Assembly (NCBI GenBank): GCA_024349245.1
Contig: JALDNG010000005.1
Coordinates: 19,534,501 to 19,598,500, forward strand
Direction of reading: 5' to 3'
DNA: 64,000 nt
From: Neodontobutis hainanensis
Taxonomy: Eukaryota; Chordata; Actinopteri; Gobiiformes; Odontobutidae
The notes under the pieces were generated by a model that was given only the letters and a program-made list of their open reading frames with translations, had not been told where the DNA came from and searched no databases. Of this stretch, positions 47,991 to 60,970 are shown one piece after another. How positions within the stretch are numbered: position 1 is the stretch's first letter; each line of letters opens with the position of its first letter. Position numbers and translations under genes: made by a program.

Positions 47991-48545
47991 AGATTTATAA
48001 AAAAAATATTGCCCCATGTTTTAACCACTCCACTGGGCTGTCATATCCTTCCATTATCTTTAAAAACAACATTTATACTCCCCCTTCTGCAAATCAAAGC
48101 CTATCACTGCCATATGTAAAATACAGCTGATCCATAATGCAGCACTGGCTCTGAGAAAGTCCAACTAATTCAAATCCATATAAACACTTGTCGGGACTGA
48201 GTCCATACAGACAGTCTTATCTGAATATGTGGAAAGTCTGAGCGGCACTCAAATCAGAAAATAATTGCAGTTGGCCTCATTAAAGACTTTTCCATCAAAG
48301 AATACGGATGGGGGATCTGTTTACCAGCCATTACTCACTTCCCCTGAATTCTCTCCAGATTGTCCTCCATGTTGGGTTATCTCTGGTGTAATTGTGCCTT
48401 ATTACACTGCAGAGATAAGCAGCGATGAAACAGGCCGGTCACATAAACATTCAGAGGATTTGGACTCAGTCTGGGCTTTTCTCATGTCTCGAGTGTGTCT
48501 GAGGGCCACAGATCATAGTACTTGTTGTACTATTATGAAGCAAGT

Positions 48546-48771
48546 AAGGGGCTCAGTGTCTCAGTGGTAGAGTGGTCGTCCTATAACTGGAAGGTTGGCG
48601 GTTTAATTCCCGCTCTCCTCAGTTCATACTGTCTTGTGTCCTTGGGCAAGACACTTAACCCAGCTTGCCTTCAGTGGTGTTCCAGCTGTGACACTGTTGT
48701 GTGAATGGAAACTTGATGTAAAGCGCTTTGAGTGCCTAGTAGGTGAAAAATCCATGCCATTTACCATTTAC
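48546..48771 (+). mobile_element. tRNA-derived SINE, same head and core, tail type 2
   Basis: Head with TCTCAGTGGTAGAGTGG, B box GGTTTAATTCC (48600-48610) and the core at 48641-48660. The tail differs from the 47547 copy: GTAAAGCGCTTTGAGTGCCT and a (CATTTAC)n end. A 5-bp CAAGT on both sides (48541-48545 and 48772-48776) may be the target duplication. Confidence 0.85.
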
Positions 48772-49084
48772 CAAGTTGGACAGAGTCAGGCTTTATTTGA
48801 GTGAACTCGCTCCAAACATTAACAGTCTTTGAAAAGCCAGTGTTTGTTCATAAGCTTCTGTGCACAGGAAAATGGGTATCTGTGGCCCCATTTCACACAC
48901 CGCCTGTTCCACCCTGAAAGAATAGGAAGTTGTGAATTATAAGAGCTATGATATAAAAAATCAAAGGTGACACTTTTGTCCCAACAAAGGCATTTCTTGC
49001 AGGAAACAATTGGTTGTTTAAACTTGCCTTCATGGCCAAAAGAATATAGACTAAATAAACGCTCCTCAAAGGTTTATCATGAAT

Positions 49085-49290
49085 TTAGACCATGTCCTGG
49101 TTTAGTCATGGGTCAAAACTAAGTATTCTTCAGCCTTTAATCCTGGTTTACTCTGGGGACTGGTCAAAGTCCTGGATCTTCTTTGATTATTATTCAATCA
49201 AATTCTGGGTAAGTCCTAAATTTGTACTGAGTAAGTCTTACATTGAGTTCATGTTTAGTCCTAACCCCTAGCCCTTTAAACCTGAGCCTG
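49085..49290 (+). repeat. Decayed TCCTGGTTTA-type minisatellite
   Basis: Units ATGTCCTGGTTTAGTCATGG, AATCCTGGTTTACTCTGG and AAGTCCTGGATCT recur with wide variation. It is the same motif as at 47460. Confidence 0.55.
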
Positions 49291-52200
49291 TTTTTGGTGT
49301 GTCTGCTCGAAAAGGACATGTCCACAGTAAACTGACTGTATCTCTGTAACTACAAGGTGTATTTCAATAATTCTAGTGTCAAAATAAAGGGGGCACATAT
49401 GATATTTCCCAGAAGGGTTTTTTTTCAATGTGCATGTTACAGTTTCATAATAAATCAAGATGGAAAAAAGCAAAATAACCCCAAAAACAATATTTGAATT
49501 AATATCCCCTTTAGATGAAGGCAATTGCAGCTCAAACACTATTTTAAATTACAGCCACACATGCCAACATTTACCTGCAAAATATAATGTGAAACAAACC
49601 AAAACTATTAAGATTTTAGTATGAAATGGTCAGGCAGAGTCTCCTTTCTAAACAATAGGGCAGAATTTGGCAAAATCTTGCACCACCTGTTTTTGTTTGC
49701 TTGCTGTTTGGTCTGTGTTTGGAGTAAATGTAAATGTAAATTAGATGTGCTTGTAGCCAAGTCTCAACTGATCAATTTGATGTGCTGCTTTGCCATATTA
49801 GTTTTGGGTGTGTATTGATTGTATCATGCTGTTTGTTTGTCCGAGTCTGAGAGCCCCCAATTGGCTCTTGGGCTTAACTTGACCCAGGCTTCTTAAAGGG
49901 TGTTAAAACATCCTTATCAACTCACAAAACCTTTTATCCCGTGAGGCTAACATGTCTGAATGAAACTAAACTAATACATTGGAGTAGTAATGCTGTGATG
50001 GTGTGCCAGTGCTTTGACTCTGTTAATTGTGCAGTTGTCGCAGGAAGAGGCATCGGAATGTCTGCAATTCCCTAGTCATTATTGGCAGGACAAACCTCAG
50101 CCTGGACAATGTTTCCCAATTACAGGAGGTATGCCTTAAAGCCACATACTTCTAGTTCAGAGGAAACTTCTAGAGGCAGAAGCACACTGTGCAAACTTGT
50201 ACATGGAGCAAGTTGACACCAAAGCACTAAACTCATTTCTGGGTTCTACCTCCTTGTCACTGGTTTCAGTCTTTGCAAAAATCATCAATACTTCACTATT
50301 ACAACAGTACAGAGGGGAGAGGTGCGTCTGGGATGTAAGGGATGCAGCGCTGGCACTCCCCTCTTTTTCCCCTGAGCTACAAACACACCCCGCCCCTGGT
50401 GTACAATGCTCCAGCCAAGGCCAAATTAAAAGCCTTGGCAACTCGCGTTCACATTCAATTAAAAGCTCCCCTCTGCGGCGGTGGAGGAACAGCTGCAGAG
50501 ACTCCTGCCTGTCTGTTCAGAGCAGTTGTCTCACTGCCGTCGGAGAATTACACCAAGGCCGTAATCACAATATATTTTAGAGAGACACATGTTTAAATGT
50601 ACACGCCAGAGGAGGCATATAGGGAGACATGGCTTTGCTTGCACATAGTTAAAATTGTGTTTTTTTATATTAAGGGCTTTGTATTCAAGACTTAAACAGG
50701 AAAATAAAAAACACTAGCTCCCTGTCCTGTTCATTAGCCCACACATCACACTGTTCTAATTACTAGCCATGGGAAACCTAAGAACAGTTTAGAACAGCAA
50801 CAACAAGGCCTCGTCATACATTAGGATCAAACAGTAACATTGGTGAAAATCAAATTAAGGAAAGGAGACAAAAATATGTGGAGGAGGAGGGAAAAATGTC
50901 CCAGCTGTATCCCTTGCGTAATGTGCAAAAGGAGAAACACGTGAGACTCCAGTCGGGTCGACTGGGGTAGAGGGGGCTGGCTGTCAGTGCGCGCCTGCTA
51001 CATTACAAAGCAAGGGCTTTAACAGCTGGAATTGTGTGATAACCGTAGACGGTAGAAACAGTGCACTGTGGGATCAGGGACTGATAAAGAAGCTCATGTG
51101 GAAGTGAGGATAGGCTCCGTGAAGTCTGGCTCCCATTGACTCCCATTTTAAAACACACCATGAATAGAATATTTCTGCAGTTGTGGTCTCACTGGCTTTT
51201 TGAACAATTTTCTGGTCAGTCATCTGTAGTTTATGGCTTTACTCTTTCGGCAAGTACATAACCAACTAAGTGTGTGAATGATTTCCTCCTTTAAGTTGTT
51301 TCCTAGTTTATTTAAGTGACCTGAACCACTATGACTACCACTTTGAACAATTATCAAGCATCTTTGCATTACATAAAGTTAGAGTGACATTTATGAATAT
51401 TATAAACACAACATTTTTACACAAATGACCAAATACATAAACTAGGCAGAAAAAAGTCATGAAATCAAGATTAGCGGCAAACATTAAAGATTAAGCTATT
51501 AATGTTTAGCTTTAATGTTGTTCTACGTTCTGCTTAAACCATGCTTTACTACTAATATAACTGCAACGTGTAAACCATGTGCGAATTGGTTACCCAAACT
51601 ATTTATATGCACTGTGCTTCTTCTAAGCACAGACAAAACAAAGTAAAGAACAACCTTATTAAAGTACAAGAACGTTTGCTGCAGTGCTGTAAATGCTTTG
51701 TTGAACTCAGGTGACATGTTTCCACTGCAAATAAAATCTATGTGAATTAATACAAAGAATATTGAAAGCATTACATGATGGTTGTCATAATGTCAATGTG
51801 CCAATAATGTCACCAACTCAAACAGAGAAAATAAGTGGTGTGGAGGAGCAGAGGAGGGTCCTATCCACTCATCTCTCTTCACCCACTATTTACTCTGTGG
51901 AAAACAACGCATGAGAGAAAAATAGGAAGCCGATCTTAGCGTCATTGGGCCGTTGAATAACTCACACAATAACAGGCGTGTGATTATATGTGCTTTATGT
52001 GTACACTGCTGTAGGTAAAGTGTGAGGAAGGACAACCACAGAGAGATGGAGACCTAATAGACACAGATATCTAAACTCACATCAGTGGCTTCGATTCTGG
52101 ATTAAATGTCCTGGTGGAGAGGGACAAGGCCGAGCTGCGTTCACTTGTAAAAGGCTGGGAGCAACGGTCGGTTGTGTTTGCTCTCTTCCTGAAATATGGC

Positions 52201-53390
52201 ACTGTTTAAAGTCACTGATGAGCCCAGTTTGTTGTTGTAGTACTCTACCCCCCTTGCACATGTGCGTCCACACACATAACCACACAAGTACAAGCAGACA
52301 GGCGGGAGAGAAGGGGGGGTTGGAGGCTTGGGTACCCAGCCATGAAAAGCACACATAGCTCAACACCACTGGGTTCCAGAGACAGAGTGGCTTTTCAACA
52401 CACGGCACTAACTCATGGCTCTGCTGTTAAAGTGCCCTGGGCCATGGCAGTGGTGCGAGGGCCAAAGGCATGTAAACAGACGACAATGAGCAGACTGACC
52501 AGAGTGCACACTTCTGTCATTCAAAGCCTCTTTACTGCTCTGTTCCCACAAGCCGCAGCGCTGAAGCTGGAAAAAAATAAGCTTACTTTGTAACACTCAG
52601 TTTTCTGTCAAGTACAATAGTAAAACTCCTGACATGCATAAACCCTTGTTTTGACTGTAAAAAAAAATATGCACTATATTTATGTTTCTAAAGAACTTGA
52701 CCCAGAAAAAGTGAAAACCTTGTTTGTTTAAACTTTTATAAAAGGAAATAGTTATCTTTCTCAAATTATTGTCAAAATGACAAAACAATTGGTAATATCA
52801 TTCACACAAAATGTTTGTCATTGGCTCAATGTAAAAGATATTTAGTGTTACATCATCTCAGATTCAGAGTTTATGTACTAGTGCGTAATTATTACTGTTA
52901 ATACAATCTTTTAATTGTTAATAATTAACAGGAGAAAATGCATTAAAGGTAACAGTTAAACAATTGAGAGTTGTTTTAATAAAGCTCTACTGTTTTAGGG
53001 AAACACATGAGACCAACGTTTATTAAAGAGGTTTAAGGTCTCAGCTAAACTTAATTACTTAAATAATTAACTTTAGATTATTAATAACTTTGTCAATATC
53101 CACTTATTCAAAGTACCTATCCTTTTAGGCAGATTAAATTGTATGTAAACGCATGTAGAATTTGATTTTATATTTATGTTTCTTTTTAAAATGAACAAAC
53201 ATTAGCCTATATTTTAAATAAATATGGGGACAGTTGACATTTTCTTAGGGACTGTGGGAACTGGCTTTCGGGACGGTACTGGGACGGTGATGAAAAAGGT
53301 AAGTCTGAAGCCCTGATTTGTGCAATAAAAAGGGCACTTGTTCTAATTTGTCTCAACTCATTTCATAAAAGAAAATTGTGACAAAATTAA
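49291..53390. other. Intron DNA, unique GC-richer blocks near 50.3 and 52.2 kb
   Basis: No exon is recognised. The blocks 50300-50570 and 52080-52580 are GC-richer, unique and open in several frames without known protein matches; they are candidate regulatory DNA. CTCCCATTGACTCCCATTTT at 51130-51149 resembles part of a fish repeat but is too short to call. The segment 52600-53220 is AT-rich. Confidence 0.35.
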
Positions 53391-53448
53391 ATTGTGAGAT
53401 CAGAATCTTGAATCGAATCATGAGTTGAGTGAATCCTTACATTCCTAA
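53391..53448 (-). mobile_element. Terminal fragment of a fish DNA transposon
   Basis: Read on the minus strand, TTAGGAATGTAAGGATTCAC followed by TCAACTCATGATTCGATTCA resembles the common fish terminal motif TAGGGRTGTAACGATTCACT. No matching opposite end was found nearby. Confidence 0.55.
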
Positions 53449-53458
53449 CAACAACAAC

Positions 53459-53489
53459 TAACTAAACTAAGCATTGCTTAGTTTAGTTA
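53459..53489. repeat. Perfect inverted repeat, 15-bp arms, 1-nt centre
   Basis: TAACTAAACTAAGCA and TGCTTAGTTTAGTTA are exact complements around one T. It adjoins the transposon end at 53391-53448 and may belong to it. Confidence 0.85.
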
Positions 53490-56400
53490 TGTCGGTAAAT
53501 CAGAAAGTGAGAACCAGGTAAACAAGCATGCATGCGCATTATGTCACGTCCGCTGAAACAGCTGTTGCTGATGCACGGGTTAGAAATATTTTTATTTGAA
53601 TCATTGAACACATACAGTATTTGTATAAAACTTTAAAATGTAATTGTTTGTAGTGACCTTAGCTTTGCTTGTAATGAATGAACAAATAAATGGTGAAGCT
53701 GCTGGACACAAAAAGTTGTAATACTCAAGTGCAGTTTTGCTCAGTGTATTTCAATCACCATTACACCATACACCATACATCCTGGAGATGATGAAGTTTT
53801 GAGGCCCCCAGTACTATTAAGCCTTAGTACTGGGTTAGCCATATGTTTCATCTGGGTTTTATTTCTCATTTTAAGAACAGGTATGAAAACAGTGGCAGTT
53901 TTCTAAATAAATGAAGGACCATACGGAGGTCAGGACAAAGCTTTGTGTTTGAGAATTGGCCCAAGTTGCATCACTCTGTTACACGATGCTTCATGTATTT
54001 GGACCTAATTCCAATGACATCTGGACATGTTTAAACGTCATTAAAATATGTCCACGAGCTCAAATTACAAACTCAAAATGGCTGGAGAAACATGTTGGGC
54101 TAGCATCCCTCGGAATCTTATCTGCTCAGCATTATCGGAGACCATTTACACGGCTCTAGTGCAAAAACTGGTTGAGCTGGAGTGCAGATAAAGCCGAGTT
54201 TCCTTGTAAATGTAATGTACGGAGCGGAGAAGCAGAGCGAGGAGGGAAAACAGAGAGGCAGTGATGGCGGGTGGAAATGGTTGGTGAGCCTCAGTGCTGT
54301 TTGAGTGTCTGTGTGCAGCCCCTGCCAAGAAAAACAAGGCCCGAGCGATGCTGGGATCTGATTTCAGCGTGGAGGCATGGCAGGAAACTGGGTCTTGACG
54401 TTGGGTGGGTAGTGGTGGTGGTGGTGGGGGGGGGGCACACTGTAAAAATGTGGTGCGTCAGAGATTTGTTCAAGTTATAAATTAATTAATCATCTGTAAG
54501 ACAGCAATAGCTAAAAACGTTTGATAATCATTATTATTATTATAATTCTTTACAGCTTTTCACAATTCTTTGTTATTCATGGTTATCTATGTAGAGTTAT
54601 AGCACTACATGTATGCATGCACACATACATGCAGACATACAAATATGCAGTTGTGCTCATAAGCTCATAAATAAATATTATGCATCAAATGCAGTGAGAC
54701 ACACGTTGCATTTGTTAACAGCTCCAAACGCTCCATCAAACGGACCTCATGCGGAAACTTTCGCTCTCGCAATTATCCAGAAAGATGCCAAAGAGGATTA
54801 TAAATGCTTTGTTCATAAATATGCTGTTTCTAAAGGACACTGCAGTGGAGTCTACTCAAGTGTGGAGTAAAATTGAGAGCCAAGCATTCGTGTCTGCTGT
54901 GGAGAGCAGGTCCGTGAGTGTTTCTGTTTAGTCACTATTGCTAGTTTGCACCATGGAACACCAGATATTAGGTGATGTCATTGATCAATTAGTTGCTACA
55001 TGGGGGTCATTTTAGTTTGGTTGACTACAGCCCTGTTTCTGTGTATAGTTTTTTCTTTTTTCTCTGAAGTCATCCTAACATATTGAGTGGCGCTCATGTT
55101 AGTATTACTTGACAGTGATCCTGAGTGATCCACCAGATCCTCATGCCACGCCGAGGTCAGGCCAGTTCAGCCTTGTATCTCCATCTGGATCAGAACTCCA
55201 GAGCTGCAGAGCCCGAGGGATACCGCTCACATGTGCAGAGAATTAGCACAGACTCGGCCACATTCAGCTTTAAAACACAACACTGCACATGTGCCGCACA
55301 GTTTGGTTCTTATTTGTCACTGGCTTTGTTAATAGACCTTTTAGACTTCCATTAGGTTTGTGGTAGCACAGAGCTGCTGGCACAATGTTCCGGGGACTGA
55401 CTTCAACTAGGAAATTAAAAAAAAAGAATAAGAAACCAAACTTTTGCAAGGTGTGGTGAGACATCCTGGGAAAGTTTTGCATTAAGATGGATGAGGATGA
55501 GAAATGCGGATTTCAGAGGATTATCTCAAAGGAGAGTTAGCTCTTATCAAAACAAAGCCAGTAGTCTCTTGCTTTGTTATTTTTGCATCGTGTTTCATGG
55601 AAGCGGTCCCACAGGGCACTGCCAGATTTGACCAAATATGGAGAGAGTTCTAGTTTAGCAAGGCAGATCTTTTACCTAAAATGTAGCTAATAAAATTCCC
55701 AAGAAAGCAACTAAATATTATCAATAAAAGTTTTTAGTCATTTTATTGAATGAGGCTTTCTGTGCAACATAAGCTTAAGAGAAAATTAGCACTGTTAAAA
55801 AGGAAAAACTAATGTTTGCAAAACTGTTTTCAACAATTTGCTACCATGAATTTATTTGTCATTTAGAAAAAAAATGTTCTTAAGCCTCTTTTCTAATATA
55901 ATGTTATAATTATTTTTCAGGCAAAACAATAAGCCAATTAAGCCCACAATATTTACATCTTGGTAATACATCCCCTTTGTGTTCTCAGAAAAACTGGGCA
56001 TTAAAACAATCTGCAAAGATCAAATATCTGCGCTGTGCTTTCTCTTCTGGCACATGCAGATCTGCCTATCAGTCTAGCTCCTCCCAGTTGCACCATGTCT
56101 GTCCCACTAACGTCTTGCGCCAGCCTTTGGACTCGCCCCCTAAATGGGAGTGCACTTTTTCCAACGCCTGTCAACTTCCACTTTAGATCATGAAAATCTG
56201 TCCCTGTGTGTTTGCACTCTGAAGACATCTTTTGTGGTGAAATAACTGGCTTTTTTAACTGGCCATATATTATCAAGTGGGCACACTTTGGGCTCTTTGT
56301 GACTGGACGGGGTCAGCTGTCTGCAAAAAAATACTAAAAACAAGGCTGGAGGCTGCTAGACACTTTGCATCAACGCTAATGTGACAAAAACATTGGATAA

Positions 56401-57184
56401 TATTGACAAAAACACACAATCTTGGAATGATCATAACGGTCAAAGACACCAAAGATCCAAGAATGGGAATAGGGATGGCAAGCTATAAAGACTCAGAAGG
56501 CACTGTTGAGCAGCAGTTACAAGGGGAAAAGAAAACAAGCTGGTATCAAGAGTGGAATCATTATTTAACAAAACTGTCCTTATATCAATTATATTAGCAT
56601 TTGGAACCATCTTGTGTTATTAAAAAGAGACCATTTCAACAAGCTCACTGATGAGTACTCATTTCTCTAAACAGTGAGTCCTTTCCAGAAGACAAAGGCA
56701 TAATGGCTGTAATAAAAGGCATCCTCCTGTCTTTTCCAGGACTGTCTCAAGGCCCCAGAGCAATAAAAAAGGGACCTGGTTAGCAAACAAACACAGCCAT
56801 GTTGCTTTTAGCTAACACTTTACATCCACTTCAACATCCCCCCGTCAGCCTTCTCCAACCTTGAGCCACCTCTGTACACTGCCCCCACACCCTCCACCCC
56901 TCTACCAAGGTGGAAGTAACCAGACCAGATGGGACCACTCACGCTGATAAAGAGCGGGGCCTGCTGTGGAGGAATATGCAGCTGTGGTTGCAGCTGTGAA
57001 TGCCAACTTCTAAAGAGAACCAGAATAACCAGATTTCTTCCCAGATACCCCTTTACCAATTATGACTTTGCTCTGTGTCATTTACAAACCAACCGATGTC
57101 AAAACCTAAATAGTCCCAACCAAACAATAGTTTGTCCCTCTTTGTGAACACTTTAAAACAAAAAAAAAAATTGATAAAGAATTA
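53490..57184. other. Intron DNA without recognised genes
   Basis: No exon is recognised. Blocks 54050-54440, 56020-56180 and 56820-57010 are GC-richer and unique. A short A-run precedes the SINE at 57185. Confidence 0.4.
54412..54435. repeat. (GGT)n plus G-run
   Basis: Four to five GTG units run into ten consecutive G. The G-rich strand could form a G-quadruplex. Confidence 0.85.
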
Positions 57185-57300
57185 GGGCGCCTTGGTGGTT
57201 TACCTGGCAAAAACTACATACTACATAACGCTTACAGCAGGTCCAAATCCTGGCTCGTGTCACATTTCCACTCAGTGTCAATCAAATAAAGCATAAAAAT
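57185..57300 (+). mobile_element. tRNA-derived SINE of a second family
   Basis: GGGCGCCTTGGTGGTTTACC resembles the head of an abundant fish SINE (GGGCGCC.GGTGGCTTAG...). CTTACAGCAGGTCCAAATCC carries a B-box-like GGTCCAAATCC, followed by TGGCTCGTG. The tail TCAAATAAAGCATAAAA closes it. The middle between boxes is altered, so Pol III activity is unlikely. Confidence 0.7.
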
Positions 57301-59115
57301 TTCTCTATAATATCTTAGAACTTTCTTATTACTTAAATGGATTGATGTAACAATGGTTTTACTGAGAAAAGGGGTTCAACCAAGGTATTCATTTGGAGAC
57401 TGGCTGAAGAAGTGGAGCCACAAACAAACAACAGATGGATGCTATACTGAACAACATGGAACATCCTCTGCATTAGGTCTAAGCCAGTGGACGTCATCCA
57501 TCAAATAGTCAGACAACAGAATTTACCTTTGCAGAAAACATTGAAGCTCATCATGTCAGAACTTTTGACAACATGCTTTTTGTAACCAGAAGTAGCCATA
57601 TTTGGAAAAAGCATTAGCTCATAAATTCTAATGCCAAAAGCTTTGGGAATGGGTTTGGTTGAAAACAGATGTAGCAACAGGAAAACATACTTGGCAAATG
57701 GCAAACATGGAGCACCAATGATGGAACAAGGGAAGTAATAGGCCTGTAAACAGACAATGATCTATTACACCTTGAGAATATACCATAGAACTGTATAAAA
57801 TCATTGTCTAGATGTGAGGCAGAATAAAACTTCCCCAAATATAATGTACCTTCATTTAAACAGGGTTCGTTTGCTGCACTGCACTAAATAAGAACACTAC
57901 CATTCCATTTCCAAATGTTTCTATTACATTCTTAATCCCTGCACTCAGTCATTTTCAGTCTTGTGCTGAGACCGGGCCTGTTCAACACATTAACAGAGGA
58001 TCCAGTTCTGACAACAGCCCGAGCCCAAATCCAGCCATCATCGAGTTATACAATGGAGGCAAGCAGAGGATTTGAATGAATGATTACAAATAAAACCTAA
58101 GGGATCTGGGGGAGAGAAGGATGGAAAAGTTGTTTCTATATATAATAAAAAAAAAACACACACACGGGCAGCGTCTCAGCCAGGGTCTCTTAGTATGAAG
58201 TCTTGCTAACTGATAATCTCATTAATACATACCGTTCTGTAGAATTCCATTATAGTTATAGTATAGTTTTGCGAAACACAGTGGCACATATTTCTGATTT
58301 TTTTCCAAATTGGAAGGAGCATAAAACCAGGCAATTTTTTTTTCATTTTTAAGTCACTGGATTTAAAATATTTTAAAGGTTTTATTGTCTTTTATTAGTT
58401 TTATGTGTTGCAGTGGTGCTAGTCTAAAATAGAAGCAAGCTTTTCTTGTTTTATAAAAATCTAACCATCATACAAAATTTAAAACTTGTGTTACAGCACC
58501 ACTATGAACTGGAGCCAGTTTGTATCAACAGTTGATTGTCAATGAACAGATCCCTTACAGTCACAACAGCAGCAATAAATTACTCTCTAAAGATGCACTG
58601 AACAACACGAGGTGAAAAGGTTTTCTTTATTCAACTTCTGCTAACTCCTCTTCTGTAGATGTTGCTTCCTCATGCGTAATTAATCCATGTCATCATCACT
58701 TTCAAAAAGGACTCCGGACACACAGTAAGAGCGGAGCGGCGTCAACAAAACAAACACACTTCCTCAGCCAGATTCAAAAGTTTGTGTTTTTGTGGTGTGA
58801 GAACAACAGCCTTATTTGTACGAGGCCAATCCACAACAGAATGATTGTGGTTTCATCAAAACACGTTATTGCATAGACGGCCTCTTAAAATACTACAATA
58901 ACATACTATATTGCTGAAAGACAGCCATTTAAAAATGTAACTCCTCCAATTTGAAGTCAAACCTATATATCATAATTTAAAATGTGGATTTTAAAATGCA
59001 GATTTTAATGTCAGTGGAGTAGAAACATAGGTCAACAACGGTAACCTTTAAACTTTCTTGGAGCAAGATATTAACTATCTGAGCTGTGTGGTGTCAGACC
59101 TCTCCAGCAAAGTTA
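57301..59115. other. Intron DNA without recognised genes
   Basis: No exon is recognised. The segments 57950-58130 and 58610-58870 are somewhat GC-richer and unique. The rest is AT-rich. Confidence 0.4.
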
Positions 59116-59334
59116 CATTTACATATTACATTTATTCATTTAGCTGACGCTTTTATCCAAAGCGACTTACATTGAGCTTCTAACTATCAGTGTTACAGCC
59201 ACTGGAGGCAAGGTGGGTTAAGTGTCTTGCCCAAGGACACAACGACAGTATGAACTGTGGGGAGAGTGGGAATCGAACCGCCTACCTTCCGGTTGAAGGA
59301 CGACCACTCTACCACTGAGCCACTGCGCCCCAGT
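59116..59334 (-). mobile_element. tRNA-derived SINE, tail type 1
   Basis: On the minus strand it reads GGGGCGCAGTGGCTCAGTGG, a B-box region with GGTTCGATTCC, the core (59216-59235) and the tail GTAAGTCGCTTTGGATAAAA with AATGAATAAATG, as in the 47547 copy. AAGTTA on both sides (59110-59115 and 59335-59340) is a likely short target duplication. The A and B boxes are better kept than in any other copy here. Confidence 0.9.
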
Positions 59335-59340
59335 AAGTTA

Positions 59341-60733
59341 GCAAAAGCTCTACTGAAAACAAAACTTTAGAAGACAGATAATTACAGCTCCTCTTACTTT
59401 ATCTGGGGCAACAAAAATTACATTTGTTAAGTGAACTGTTTTGTTTACACTCCACTTTAGAATAGATCTACTTGTGTCTGATTGGCAAATATGTTTACCG
59501 CAGTGTGATATTTTTGCTGTCCCAGTTTCCAAAAGTTAAGTCGAACATCTTCAAGGCAGTTCCAGTGATTGTCACGCCGGTGCTTTCATCTTTGGAAGGT
59601 CATTATCAGAGTAAACACGGGCTGATTAAAACACCTCGCTTGCTGCCGCGTTTTTGATTTTCCCCGGACACGTAAATAATTATTCAGATTAGCGTCAGTT
59701 TGATGGCAACATCGCAAGTCTTCTTGTAGTGTAATGAAACCTTGTAATAAATAAGGGGCTTTAGACAGTTTTTGGCATCAGCTTTTATGAAATATGAGCA
59801 CCACTAGAATTTTGGATTTCCACCAACGTGTAAATAACGTCAATGGGATGTTAGCCTAATCGAATCAATCACATTGTGAGCAGAGTAAAGATGTTCTTCC
59901 TCATTCCTCGGGGGTAGGTATGAGTAGGCGGACAACTTCAGGAAACAATTGATGCTGCTATCAGGCTAAGACAGGACATGATAAACCAGGATTTAGACCA
60001 TAGGCCTGAATGCAGGTCTAGTTCTTGGACTGATCTTGAGCTTCTCTTAGAATTTCATTTAGTATTGTTTCAATCATAAGTATGTATTTTACATCAAGAC
60101 AGCTGATTTAATTTTATGCATCATTATTTTTACTGCACTGTGGGAGACGTGCACAATATATCAAGGATCTTTTCAGACTGTACAAAATACCCTTTTTACT
60201 TTACTAGTGGTTAAGTAGGTTACACATTAGCCACTTTTTGTTCTCACTTTTTCCAATGCAATATTCCAGTCTTTCTTACATCTTGCTGCAACACAAAATT
60301 GCTTAGTATGTAAAAATACATACATAGGCATATACAGGGATAATCAGGGTTTGCCATGACTTGAGCGTTATGGCAAATCATTGATGCATTACAGTTGAAT
60401 CATACCAGAAGTGACTAAATTGATTGTTAGGATGCTTAACTCACATTGCCAGCCCCCATCCAAGTTGCTGGCAGGAGCAGGGCAGTTCAAGCTGTTCTCA
60501 GGCCAAATCTTGTTTTCCGTAAACGATAGAATGAATGTGTGGTATATATAAAATAACAAGCCCAATGTCACAAAAAGAAGCATAAAAGAGGCTCACTTTC
60601 AGAAGTCAGCAAACCAAGAGCAGACTAAAATCCTATCCCTATTACTCTATTAAACAATCCTACTGCACTTCCATTCACACTGCAACACAAGACTTATATA
60701 GCTTGATTTAAAAACTAATCTTCCAGTTTACAA
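59341..60733. other. Intron DNA without recognised genes
   Basis: No exon is recognised. A decayed minisatellite patch at 59985-60050 (minus-strand reading with AAATCCTGGTTTATC) belongs to the TCCTGGTTTA type. Confidence 0.4.
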
Positions 60734-60779
60734 ATGTTCCCTGGCATCGCTCTGTATACAGAGTGATGCCAGGGAACAT
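60734..60779. repeat. 46-bp near-perfect palindrome without a loop
   Basis: The two 23-nt halves meet at the centre of GTATAC. They run ATGTTCCCTGGCATCGCTCT inward from the left and its complement from the right. Only one pair (60749/60764) differs, and it would be a G-U wobble in RNA. No known element with this structure is recognised. Confidence 0.95.
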
Positions 60780-60794
60780 ATAAGTACAATGCAC

Positions 60795-60970
60795 TAGTCT
60801 TGGTCCTGACTCAGCTCCACTCTGCCATGATCTTGGTTCAGTCCTGCTTTGTTTGTGGTTCATTCTGGTCTCAATCCTGATGTCATTTTGGTTACTGTTG
60901 CCACAGACTATAGAACAGATGTCGCTTAAATTACTTATGACTGATTGGGTCCCATCTCAGTCCAGTTTTA
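60795..60970 (+). repeat. Decayed TCCTGGTTTA-type minisatellite
   Basis: TCTTGGTCCTGACTCAG, ATCTTGGTTCAGTCCTGC, TCTGGTCTCAATCCTGATG and TCAGTCCAGTTTT repeat loosely, as at 47460 and 49085. It starts 15 bp after the palindrome. Confidence 0.45.

Noticed and set aside
51120..51160. CTCCCATTGACTCCCATTTT, like part of a common fish repeat
   Set aside because: It is too short and without boundaries; it could be chance.
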